A stretch of 64,000 nucleotides of DNA, taken from the NCBI GenBank assembly GCA_035517615.1, contig DATIYM010000018.1, positions 1 through 64,000 on the forward strand, read 5' to 3'. The position numbers were made by a program, and so were the translations under genes. A model generated the notes under the pieces. It was not told the origin of the DNA, did no database searches, and saw only the letters and a program-made list of their open reading frames with translations. Numbering within the stretch: position 1 is the first letter of the stretch; every line of letters begins with the position of its first letter. This DNA is from AG25 sp035517615 (GTDB lineage: Bacteria > Gemmatimonadota > Gemmatimonadetes > Gemmatimonadales > GWC2-71-9). Below, in pieces: positions 45,608-53,715 of the stretch.

Positions 45608-46927
45608 TTACCCCACGACGGCGAGCGCTCCGTGGCGCGATTCAGGCACGGCGGTGAAGGTCGATCCCGTGGTCCCCGTGAGCCGCACGCGCCGGTACGT
45701 GCCGATCCACTCGTCGGACCCCTGCATGAGCGCCACCTTGTTGGTCCGCGTACGCCCCTGGTACAGGCCGCCGCGCTTGGCATGTCCTTCGACGAGCACC
45801 TCGTGCGTGGTCCCCACAAGCCCGGCATTGCGCCGCGCCGCCACTTGCCGCACGCACGCAATGAGCCGCTCGAGCCGCGCGGCCGCGACGGCGTCGGGAA
45901 CGGACTCCTGAAGGCGCGTGGCGGGCGTCCCCTCGCGGGGCGAAAACCGGAACGTGTAGGCGTCGTCGAAATCGACTTCCTGAACCAGCGAAACCGTTTG
46001 CTCGAAATCGCTATCGGTTTCGCCCGGGAACCCGACGATGAGATCGGTCGTGAGCGCGATGGTCGGGATCGCCTGCCGCAGCGCCCGTACGACGTCCAGG
46101 TACCGCGCCCGGTCGTAGCGCCGCAGCATGCGCTTGAGGGTGCGATCGCTGCCGCTCTGCGCCGGCAGATGCACGTGCTCGCACACCGCGGGCGTATCGG
46201 CCATCGCAGCCACGACCCGCTCGGTGAAATCCGTGGGGTAAGGCGAGGTGAACCGGACCCGCCGAATTCCCGGCACGGCCCCGACCGCACGCAACAGGTC
46301 GGCGAAGTCGTGACTGCCGTCGTGATAGCTGTTGACCGTCTGCCCAAGCAGCGTGACCTCCGTGGTACCGCGCTCCACGAGCGTGTGGATTTCGCGTACC
46401 ACGTCGGACAACATGCGACTCCGCTCCGGTCCTCGTGTCATCGGAACGATGCAGAACGTGCACCGATAATCGCAGCCCCGCTGCACCGTCACGAACGCGG
46501 AGACCGGATCGCCGCGCACCGGCGGCACATCCTCGTAGTGCTCCCAGGCGCGGAATTCCACTTCGGCGGCCCGCTCGCCATGCCGCGCCCGCTCGATCAG
46601 CTCGGGCAGCGTGCGGTAGCCGTCCGGCCCGACCACCAGGTCGACCTGAGGCACGCGCTCGAGCAGCCGTGCGCCGAGCCGCTGGGCCATGCAACCCACC
46701 ACCCCGAGCACGTCGCCGGGCCGCTTGTGGCGCTGTAGATCGCCGACACGACCGAGCACACGCTGCTCGGCGTGGTCGCGGACCGCGCAAGTGTTCACGA
46801 GCAGCACGTCGGCCAGGGCAGGATCATCGGTACGCGAATATCCCTCCCGCTCGAGAATTCCGAACATCAGCTCGGAATCCGAGACGTTCATCTGGCAGCC
46901 GTACGTTTCGATATACAGGCGTGGCAT
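45608..46927 (-). CDS. miaB: tRNA-2-methylthio-N6-dimethylallyladenosine synthase
   Basis: A 439-residue radical SAM methylthiotransferase adding ms2 to i6A37. The N-terminal domain cysteines are in ETYGCQMN, NTCAVR and GCMAQRL. The radical SAM cluster is CDYRCTFC, and the C-terminal TRAM domain lies after residue 370 (KRGGLYQGRTRTNKVAL). It is followed after 3 bases by mtaB, so two methylthiotransferases for the two kinds of A37 modification are adjacent. Confidence 0.94.
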   Translation of the reverse strand: MPRLYIETYGCQMNVSDSELMFGILEREGYSRTDDPALADVLLVNTCAVRDHAEQRVLGRVGDLQRHKRPGDVLGVVGCMAQRLGARLLERVPQVDLVVGPDGYRTLPELIERARHGERAAEVEFRAWEHYEDVPPVRGDPVSAFVTVQRGCDYRCTFCIVPMTRGPERSRMLSDVVREIHTLVERGTTEVTLLGQTVNSYHDGSHDFADLLRAVGAVPGIRRVRFTSPYPTDFTERVVAAMADTPAVCEHVHLPAQSGSDRTLKRMLRRYDRARYLDVVRALRQAIPTIALTTDLIVGFPGETDSDFEQTVSLVQEVDFDDAYTFRFSPREGTPATRLQESVPDAVAAARLERLIACVRQVAARRNAGLVGTTHEVLVEGHAKRGGLYQGRTRTNKVALMQGSDEWIGTYRRVRLTGTTGSTFTAVPESRHGALAVVG

Positions 46928-46930
46928 CGA

Positions 46931-48142
46931 TCAGGTGATCGTCACGGGAAATCGGAGCTCGCCGCTCCACGCATCGAGCGGCAGCTGCACGGAAAGATAA
47001 TCCTCGGTGAGCGCCTCGACGCACCCGCCGCCGTGTCCGCCGGCCACCGCGTCCGCACGCCGTCCCCGCTGGCTCACGCGATACGCGCGCGCGCGCGTCT
47101 CGCCCAGCTCCCGCAGCTCGGCGGCGCGTCGGTGCACCACTGCCGGCGCCAGTGCGTCGCCCAAGCGCGTGGCCGCGGCGTCGGGCCGGGCGCTGAAGGG
47201 AAAGACGTGCAGGTACGTGAATGGCAGCGTCCGGACGAGCTCGATCGTGGCGTGATGGTCTTCCTCGGTCTCGCCGGGGAACCCCGCGATGATGTCGGCG
47301 CCGAGTCCGAACACCGGCACCCGATCGGCTAGCCATTCGATACGGGCGCGATACGAGCCTGCCGTGTACCAATTCCGCCCCATGCGTCGCAACACGCGAT
47401 CCGAGCCTGATTGCAGTGGCGCATGGACGTGGGGCGCGAGCTGTCGCGGGGCTTCGATCATGAGCGCCGCCAGACGATCGTCGACTTCCGTCGCCTCGAT
47501 CGACGACAGACGAAACCGCACCGAGGGCACCGCGTCGACCAGTGCCTCGACGAGCGCGCCAATGGAGCGCCCGTCCCAGTCTTTCCCATAGGTGCCGATG
47601 TGGACGCCGGTGAGAACGATCTCCGCGTGGTGTTCTGCGAGCGCGCGCGCCTCTGCGATCAGGTCCGCCACCGGCCGGGACCGGTTGGCGCCACGCGCCA
47701 GCGTGGTCGCGCAGAAGGTGCAGTGCTCATCACATCCGTCCTGAATCTTGAGCCACGCGCGCGCGTGCGTCGTGAAACGACGCAGCACGGGCGAGACCCG
47801 CGCGCCATCGAGCCCCGCCGCGTCGAGCACGGACGCGGGATCGGCGCCGGGAAGCACGCGCGTGACTGACGGCAGGCGCGCGATCGTTCCGTCGTCTAAC
47901 GCCGCGGCGCACCCCATCACGACCGTCGCGAGATTCGCGCGGCCCGCGCGAGCCAGGCGCCGGATATAGCGCCGCATCTTGGCTTCGCTCTCTTCCGTGA
48001 CGGTGCAGGAGTTCACGACGGCAATGTCGGCGGACTCGGGGGTCGCGACGATCGTCGCTCCCTGATCGACGAACGCCTGACGCACGACTTCGGTATCGTA
48101 CTGATTGGCACGGCAACCGAACGTGTGGAGAAAGACGTTCAC
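46931..48142 (-). CDS. mtaB: tRNA t6A37 methylthiotransferase
   Basis: A 403-residue enzyme adding ms2 to t6A37. The cysteines of the first Fe-S cluster lie in HTFGCRANQYD, NSCTVTEESEAK and MGCAAALDD, and the radical SAM motif is CDEHCTFC. HAPLQSGSDRVLRRMGRNWY and FPFSARPDAAAT are typical of MtaB. The GTG start overlaps the outer membrane protein stop (GTGA) and matches the family N-terminus. Confidence 0.92.
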   Translation of the reverse strand: MNVFLHTFGCRANQYDTEVVRQAFVDQGATIVATPESADIAVVNSCTVTEESEAKMRRYIRRLARAGRANLATVVMGCAAALDDGTIARLPSVTRVLPGADPASVLDAAGLDGARVSPVLRRFTTHARAWLKIQDGCDEHCTFCATTLARGANRSRPVADLIAEARALAEHHAEIVLTGVHIGTYGKDWDGRSIGALVEALVDAVPSVRFRLSSIEATEVDDRLAALMIEAPRQLAPHVHAPLQSGSDRVLRRMGRNWYTAGSYRARIEWLADRVPVFGLGADIIAGFPGETEEDHHATIELVRTLPFTYLHVFPFSARPDAAATRLGDALAPAVVHRRAAELRELGETRARAYRVSQRGRRADAVAGGHGGGCVEALTEDYLSVQLPLDAWSGELRFPVTIT

Positions 48143-49242
48143 GGCCGCACGGACAATCCGAAGAACACGGACCACACTTGCTCGGTGAGTCCCACCCCGG
48201 TGCGCTCGAGACGCTCGATGCCGAGATCGAACGCGCCATGGCCCCGGGCGAACTGGCGCGCCGTTCCGAGCGAGACTGCCCACTCGGTGGGCGTGGTTCC
48301 GTTCGGACCGAATGGCAGCTGCCCGCCTCGAACGCCGAATCGCACCGGCGACGTCCGGCCGATCTCCGCGCCTGCCGACCAATTCAATGTATTGCTCGCG
48401 GTGCTGATTGCATCGCCCCACGTGGTCATGGTCGCCGAACCCGCGAACCGGACCTTGCTGCTGGGCCGCCACATGATCCCGGCGCCGACCGTGTTGGGAA
48501 GATTGGTCGAGTTGGTGAGCGTGTCGCCGACGTATTGGTTCAGGTGCGAATCGTCGCGGCCATACACGGAGATCGAAAGCGCCCGCCCCAGGTTGAGCAG
48601 CGCGCTCACCGAGAGCCCATAGCCTTCGTAGCGCACTTGGGCAATCTGATGCACCGGCGAGAACGTCGTCGTGTCATCGAAGGTGCGGGTGGCGCTCTCT
48701 TTCGTCGATCCGGGCAGCAGGTGGACGCCGAACCCGATGGACAGCGCGCGGCCCAACCGGAACCCAGCCCCCAGATGGACGTCCGACACACCGCCGTCGC
48801 TCGTAATCTGGTCGTAGTACGGCTGCATGGTCCCCCGGAGAATCATGCTGTCGCGGGTGACCACGCTGTAGGTCCGGTCGAGGTAGTTCGAGAAGCCGCC
48901 GCCCAAGAATATGCCCGCCACGGGGCCGGCGAGCGTGAACGATGGAAACCGCGTGGTCCTGAGCCACGTGTTGAACGTCGGGTACTCGAGATCGCGATTC
49001 GACGTGTTGAGTGAAGCCGTGGCCGTGAGCGAGCCGATAGTCGTGAGCGACGCCTCGGTGAGGAACGACAGCGAATCGAACTGCGCGAACGCACCGCCCG
49101 TGCTGCGCGCGCGCACGCTCTCGGTCCGGCCCGGCGTACCCAGGCCCGTGATGCCGAACTGCGACTCCTGCGCGCGCGCCAGTCCCGGAACGGTCCCGGC
49201 CAGGGTGACCAGCCCGATCACGATACGGAGGCGCCCGCTCAT
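48139..49242 (-). CDS. outer membrane protein, probable beta-barrel
   Basis: A 367-residue protein with a signal peptide (cleavage after LARAQ) and a long series of amphipathic strands with aromatic girdle residues (SIGFGVHLLPGSTKES, YGLSVSALLNLGRALSI, VGAGIMWRPSSKVRFAGSA). The overall look recalls FadL/OmpP1-like or PorV/PorQ-like barrels of FCB bacteria; the length fits a 14-stranded barrel. It does not end in Phe. It is coupled to mtaB downstream and to a lipoprotein upstream, but functional links are unclear. Confidence 0.65.
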   Translation of the reverse strand: MSGRLRIVIGLVTLAGTVPGLARAQESQFGITGLGTPGRTESVRARSTGGAFAQFDSLSFLTEASLTTIGSLTATASLNTSNRDLEYPTFNTWLRTTRFPSFTLAGPVAGIFLGGGFSNYLDRTYSVVTRDSMILRGTMQPYYDQITSDGGVSDVHLGAGFRLGRALSIGFGVHLLPGSTKESATRTFDDTTTFSPVHQIAQVRYEGYGLSVSALLNLGRALSISVYGRDDSHLNQYVGDTLTNSTNLPNTVGAGIMWRPSSKVRFAGSATMTTWGDAISTASNTLNWSAGAEIGRTSPVRFGVRGGQLPFGPNGTTPTEWAVSLGTARQFARGHGAFDLGIERLERTGVGLTEQVWSVFFGLSVRP

Positions 49243-50510
49243 GGTTTCCCGAATGGGAACGGGTTGCTGTACGTGAGCCGCAGCAGCGGCCGGTGAGCGG
49301 GGTCGCGCGACGAGTAGAACCGGATCTCGGCGAAATTGCCGCCCTCACCGGTCTGGCGCAGCACCATCGTGTGGGGTGCGAGGCTGTCACCAATCCAGTA
49401 TCGCATGAGTCGCGTCACCTCGACCTTGACCGTATCGGTTGTCCCGATTTGCACGCCGGTCGTGTCCACGTGCGTGAGATCGATCGGCGATTTGGCGCCG
49501 AAGTCGGTTACCGCCGCGTGCGCCGCGATCCCGAACGAGTCGGCGGTGATTCCCATGGGAGCAACCGCCGGGACCAGCTCGAGCGTCGCCCGGATGAGCC
49601 GCGACGAATCCGAGATAATCTGCGGAAATACGACGCGCAGCACCGAGCGTGCGGAGGGCACGCCCCCCACCGTAAGGTCACTGTCGAGCGCCGGCGACGG
49701 CGGATCGTACACGAAACCGTCGAATGCCGGAGACCGGGTTTGCAGGCGGTGCGCCGTGGCGATCCCGAGCGAATCGACCCGCAGGTACCAGGAGATCAAC
49801 GGTCCCGTGCCCACATTCTCCGACGATCCGATCGCGATGCTCGCCAGCGTGTCGGCGGCCACGCGAATGCCGAGCGCGACCGCGCCCGAGTCCGGCGTGT
49901 CGATCGGCAGGTGGGCCGAGTCTACGGCCATGAGTAGGATGATGCGCTGATTCGTCGTGTCGACCAGCACACTGTCCCCCGCGGCATTGCGCCGTCCCGG
50001 GAGCGCGATCACGCTGTCGACATTGACCCGCCTGATCAGGGAATCCGTGAATGGTCCCACCAGCTGCCCGAAAGTCGTGTTGGAGTCGATCGACAGCGGC
50101 AGCTTGTACAGCGAGATCGTGAGGTTATGGGCGGCGCTATCGCGGCGCAGAATCGTCAACCGCAGCCGGATGGAATCGACCCCGTTGACCTGGCTGGTCG
50201 TGGTGTCGGCCGACAGCGGCAGCCGCAGCAGCAGCTGGGTCGTGCGGAAAATGGGACGGCTGTCGCGCAACCCGGGGAGCGCGTCGGCCAGGAGCGTAAG
50301 CGAGTTGAACGGATTGACGTACCCAACCGGGCGACCGAAGGCGGAATCGCCGTAGACCGCCATCGGCAGCACGGTGTCGACTACGGTGATCATTCCGGTC
50401 GGACAATACGCGGGACACTCGCCGGGGGCGGCAATCTTGTCGGTGCACGCCGCGAACCCGAGCGCCGCAAGCCAGGGCAGCGCCCGTCGCATGCCGTCGC
50501 GCCACTTCAT
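49239..50510 (-). CDS. large lipoprotein, unknown function
   Basis: A 423-residue protein with a lipobox after the signal (LGFAAC). The mature chain is beta-rich with repeated short hydrophobic strands (TTQLLLRLPLSADT, LRLTILRRDSAAHNLTISLY, VALGIRVAADTLASIAIG, SVLRVVFPQIISDSS), resembling surface proteins with repeated Ig or DNRLRE-like units. The C-terminal block has a pattern seen in secreted FCB proteins. The ATG at 50510 lies in the stop of the truncated cytidine deaminase frame (ATGA). I do not recognise the family. Confidence 0.65.
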   Translation of the reverse strand: MKWRDGMRRALPWLAALGFAACTDKIAAPGECPAYCPTGMITVVDTVLPMAVYGDSAFGRPVGYVNPFNSLTLLADALPGLRDSRPIFRTTQLLLRLPLSADTTTSQVNGVDSIRLRLTILRRDSAAHNLTISLYKLPLSIDSNTTFGQLVGPFTDSLIRRVNVDSVIALPGRRNAAGDSVLVDTTNQRIILLMAVDSAHLPIDTPDSGAVALGIRVAADTLASIAIGSSENVGTGPLISWYLRVDSLGIATAHRLQTRSPAFDGFVYDPPSPALDSDLTVGGVPSARSVLRVVFPQIISDSSRLIRATLELVPAVAPMGITADSFGIAAHAAVTDFGAKSPIDLTHVDTTGVQIGTTDTVKVEVTRLMRYWIGDSLAPHTMVLRQTGEGGNFAEIRFYSSRDPAHRPLLRLTYSNPFPFGKP

Positions 50511-50635
50511 GTCAGGGACTCGCCGGTGAATGCATCAGGAAGAAGGGCGATCGCCGCTCCCACCCGGAAATGATTGTACGGCGCATACGCGCGCTGCATC
50601 ACCGTCCGGGCTTGCCGCACCAGGTCTCCGCTCAG
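50507..50635 (-). pseudogene. truncated cytidine deaminase
   Basis: A 42-codon frame starting at CTG (50635), preceded by AGGAG at a spacing of 8, encodes LVRQARTVMQRAYAPYNHF and then RVGAAI. This is the well-known N-terminal substrate-binding region of cytidine deaminase. The rest of the enzyme, with the zinc site (HAE or CAE, and PCxxC), is missing; the frame ends at a TGA that overlaps the next ATG. Its start overlaps the deoB stop (CTGA), so it was probably part of a deoB-cdd salvage operon and lost its 3' part. Confidence 0.7.
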
Positions 50636-51792
50636 TTCCAGATCTCCTGTAAGAATGACCGGCCGACCGGCAGCGGCGCGGCGTCGAAGTACTCCGCGAG
50701 AGTGGCCCCGATATCGGCAAACGTGCCGCGCTCGCCCAAATGCGCCGGGCGCGTCCCGAGACCGAATGCCAAGATTGGAACAGCCTCGCGGGAATGATCA
50801 GTCGACGCCGTCGTCGGATCGTTCCCATGATCCGCGGTGACGATCACCAGATCGCCACCGCGAACGCGCTGAACGAGCCGGGGCAGCCACGCATCGAGGG
50901 CTTTCAGCCCCTCATGAAACCCCAGTACGTCGTTTCGGTGCCCCCACGTCTGATCGAACTCGATCACGTTCACGAACACGAGACCCGCGTCGATCGCGTC
51001 GAGCGCCGCTTCGATCAGGTCGAAGGCAGCCTGATTCGTCGCAGTATGGCGGCTCGTGATGTTTCGCCCCGCGAACAGATCGTCGACTTTCCCAATCCCC
51101 ACCCGCGCTACGCCGCGCGCCGCGAGCCGGTCCAGCAACGTGTCCCGCATCGGCGCGACGGAAAAATCGCGGCGATTAGCCGTACGCTCGTACGCGCCGG
51201 GAGTGCCCCGGAACGGCCGTGCGATGACCCGGCTGACCCGGTGCGGGCCGTCGAGCAGCGCCCGTGCGATTTCAGAACCACGGTACAGCTCAGCCAGGGG
51301 AATGGTCTCTTCATGCGCGGCGATCTGAAAGACCGAATCGGCGGAGGTATAGACGATCCAGCTTCCGGTGCGCTGGTGCAGCGCCCCCAGCTCGGCGAGG
51401 ATCGCCGTCCCGGACGCCGGCCGGTTGCCCAGCACGCCCCGGCCGGTCCGCCGACTGAACTCGGCCAGCAGCTCTTCCGGGAACCCGTGCGGATACGTCG
51501 GAAACGGTCGTTCGAGAATGAGCCCGCAAATCTCCCAATGCCCCGTCGTGCTGTCCTTTCCAGGAGAAGCCGGCAGCGCCACTCCATGTGCCGCGGTGGG
51601 AGCACGACACGACATTCCCAGCAGCGGGCGGCAGCAGCCCAGTCCCAGCCGCTCGAGGTTCGGCAACCGGAATCCGCCCACTGCGCGCGCGACATTGCCG
51701 AGCGTGTCGCTCCCCGCGTCACCGTACGCCGCCGAATCGGGCGCCGCGCCCATTCCCAGCCCGTCGATGACGATCAATGCCGCGCGCTTCAA
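50632..51792 (-). CDS. deoB: phosphopentomutase
   Basis: A 386-residue alkaline phosphatase-fold enzyme converting (deoxy)ribose 1-phosphate to the 5-phosphate in nucleoside breakdown. Metal-site blocks are ALIVIDGLGMGAAPD, STTGHWEI, VNVIEFDQTWGHRND and VTADHGNDPTT. The start is TTG at 51792, overlapping the alr stop (TTGA). It is followed by the truncated cytidine deaminase, consistent with a nucleoside salvage operon. Confidence 0.95.
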   Translation of the reverse strand: MKRAALIVIDGLGMGAAPDSAAYGDAGSDTLGNVARAVGGFRLPNLERLGLGCCRPLLGMSCRAPTAAHGVALPASPGKDSTTGHWEICGLILERPFPTYPHGFPEELLAEFSRRTGRGVLGNRPASGTAILAELGALHQRTGSWIVYTSADSVFQIAAHEETIPLAELYRGSEIARALLDGPHRVSRVIARPFRGTPGAYERTANRRDFSVAPMRDTLLDRLAARGVARVGIGKVDDLFAGRNITSRHTATNQAAFDLIEAALDAIDAGLVFVNVIEFDQTWGHRNDVLGFHEGLKALDAWLPRLVQRVRGGDLVIVTADHGNDPTTASTDHSREAVPILAFGLGTRPAHLGERGTFADIGATLAEYFDAAPLPVGRSFLQEIWN

Positions 51793-52874
51793 TCGTATAC
51801 GCGCGGCAATCGCGAGCCGAATGACGTGAGCGCTTCACGCTGCAGCACGTCTGCCGCACTCGCGTATTCATCGAGCGTGATTGCCGCATCACCCGCGTCC
51901 GCCCGCCCGATCAGGGTCGCGGTGTCACCGACTGCAACCGGGAGATCGCCGATATCCACCATGGTCATGTCCATCGTGACCGCGCCGACCAGCGGGCAGC
52001 GCCGTCCGGCAACCAGCGCGACCCCGCGGCCCGAAAGCGAGCGCCGCACGCCGTCCGCATAGCCGATCCCGAGCGTGGCGACGCGGGTCGGAGCCCGCGC
52101 GGTCCAGAGTGCCCCATAACTGACGCTTTCCCCGGCGCTAAGGTCGCGCAGGGCCACGACCCGCGCCTCGAGCCGAATGACGGCGCGGGGCATCTCGAGC
52201 CCCGGTCCCGGAGAGCCGCCATACAGGAACACACCGGGTCGGATCAGATCGAGCGCGTAGCGACGGCCGCGCACCGCCGCGGCGCTGTTCGCCACGTGCA
52301 GAAGCTGGGGGCGCCGCGCCAGACCGCCGACACTCTGCATGAAGCGCTCGAGCTGCACATCGATGGTGCTGTCCGCACGATCCGCCGAATAGAACTGCGT
52401 GTAGCACCCCTCGAGCGCCGCGGTGTCGAGCACGGAACGGGCGCTCGCGATTTCGTCCCACCGCAGTCCCGAGCGCCCCATCCCCGTGTCGATCTCGAGG
52501 TGAAAAGGCTGCGGGCTGCGGGCAGTCCAGGCGCGAATCGCCGCCACGTCGCCCAACGCGGGGGTCAGGTGGAACCGCTCGCAATCCGCGAACTGGCTCG
52601 GCTGCACCGGCATGAATACGACAACCGATCGGCTGATCCCTGAGGCCCGGAGCTCTGCTCCCTCTTCGACCGTCGCCACGCCATAGCCCCATGGCTCGAT
52701 CGACTCCAAGGCCCTAGATACAGCGACGGCTCCGATCCCGTAGGCGTTAGCCTTCACCATCGGGAGGAGCCGCGTGCCGGCGATCCGTGCGGCAGTGCGG
52801 GCATTTTCCACCAGGGCGGCGAGATCGATTGCGATCCACGCGCGGCTGTACCGCCCGCTCGATGACACGTTCAC
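51789..52874 (-). CDS. alr: alanine racemase
   Basis: About 361 residues, PLP-dependent, supplying D-alanine for the cell wall. The PLP lysine is in MVKANAYGIGA, and VSYGALW holds the second catalytic base Tyr. SRAWIAIDLAALVENART is the usual N-terminal strand. A GTG at 52874 is preferred as start; a TTG at 52913 would add 13 residues. It is divergent from mazG across a gap of about 33 bases. Confidence 0.93.
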   Translation of the reverse strand: MNVSSSGRYSRAWIAIDLAALVENARTAARIAGTRLLPMVKANAYGIGAVAVSRALESIEPWGYGVATVEEGAELRASGISRSVVVFMPVQPSQFADCERFHLTPALGDVAAIRAWTARSPQPFHLEIDTGMGRSGLRWDEIASARSVLDTAALEGCYTQFYSADRADSTIDVQLERFMQSVGGLARRPQLLHVANSAAAVRGRRYALDLIRPGVFLYGGSPGPGLEMPRAVIRLEARVVALRDLSAGESVSYGALWTARAPTRVATLGIGYADGVRRSLSGRGVALVAGRRCPLVGAVTMDMTMVDIGDLPVAVGDTATLIGRADAGDAAITLDEYASAADVLQREALTSFGSRLPRVYD

Positions 52875-52907
52875 AGGCGCGGGTATGATACCCGGCCCGG
52901 AGGCTAA

Positions 52908-53690
52908 ATGCAAGGCGATTCAGCGCTTGGACGCGCGCTCGACGTCGTGCGCGACCTGCGCGCCCGCTGCCCGTGGGATCGGGCCCAAACCCGCGCGAGC
53001 TTACGTCCCTACCTCGTCGAAGAAGCGCTCGAGCTCGATCAAGCGCTCCGACGCGAGGACCCGGTCGAGTTGCAGGACGAACTCGGCGACCTGCTGCTGC
53101 ACCTCGCCTTTCAGATCGTGATCGCCGAGGAGCGGCACGAGTTCGATGCGGAAGCGGTAACGCGCGGCCTCGAGGCCAAGATGCGGCGTCGGCATCCGCA
53201 CCTGTACGGCGAAGGAGAGAAACCCCAGTCGTGGGAATTGGGGAAGCGGGAAGGGGGAAGCGGGAAGGGCAAGACCCTGCGTGGACTACCCCCGACCATG
53301 CCGCCGCTACTGATGGCCTACCGGCTTCAGGAACGGGCGGCCGGAGTGGGGTTCGACTGGCCGGACGCGCTCGGGCCCATGGCGAAAGTGAAGGAAGAGA
53401 TCGACGAGATCGAGCGGGAAACGGGAAGCGACAAGCGGGAAGCGTTGGAAGCGGAGATCGGCGACCTGCTGTTTTCGGTCGTGAATCTCGCGCGCAAGCT
53501 GTCGATCGATCCCCGTGCGGCGCTCGAGCGCGCCAACGACAAATTCGTGCGCCGGTTCGGAGCGGTGGAGGACCTGGCGGCGTCCCGGGGCGTGAAACTC
53601 GGGCGGGTAGGCCTCGAGGCGCTGGACGAACTTTGGGAAGAAGTTAAGAAGTCGGAAAGGGACGGAAAGGGACGGAACGAGACCGACTAA
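52908..53690 (+). CDS. mazG: nucleoside triphosphate pyrophosphohydrolase MazG
   Basis: A 260-residue enzyme hydrolysing (d)NTPs to NMP and PPi. The first MazG domain begins LDVVRDLRARCPWDRAQTRA and has the metal-binding LVEEALELDQAL and ELQDELGDLLLHL. The second domain has KVKEEIDEIERETG and EAEIGDLLFSVVNLARK. Two extra hydrophilic segments, one between the domains (LGKREGGSGKGK) and one inside the second domain (RETGSDKREA), are encoded by heptamer arrays. It is plus-strand and ends 25 bases before asnS, which is convergent. Confidence 0.93.
   Translation: MQGDSALGRALDVVRDLRARCPWDRAQTRASLRPYLVEEALELDQALRREDPVELQDELGDLLLHLAFQIVIAEERHEFDAEAVTRGLEAKMRRRHPHLYGEGEKPQSWELGKREGGSGKGKTLRGLPPTMPPLLMAYRLQERAAGVGFDWPDALGPMAKVKEEIDEIERETGSDKREALEAEIGDLLFSVVNLARKLSIDPRAALERANDKFVRRFGAVEDLAASRGVKLGRVGLEALDELWEEVKKSERDGKGRNETD
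53241..53268 (+). repeat. GGGAAGC heptamer array in mazG (interdomain)
   Basis: Four consecutive heptamers (GGGAAGC, GGGAAGG, GGGAAGC, GGGAAGG) in phase, read in the frame GKR-E-GGS. They sit in the interdomain linker of MazG, a position where homologues normally have no such insert. Confidence 0.9.
53416..53443 (+). repeat. GGGAAGC heptamer array in mazG (second domain)
   Basis: Heptamers GGGAAAC, GGGAAGC, GACAAGC, GGGAAGC in phase, encoding RETGSDKREA. This is a more degraded copy of the same unit, within the helical second domain. Confidence 0.8.
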
Positions 53691-53715
53691 CCGCCGCCCG
53701 GTTCCGTCTCTTCGC

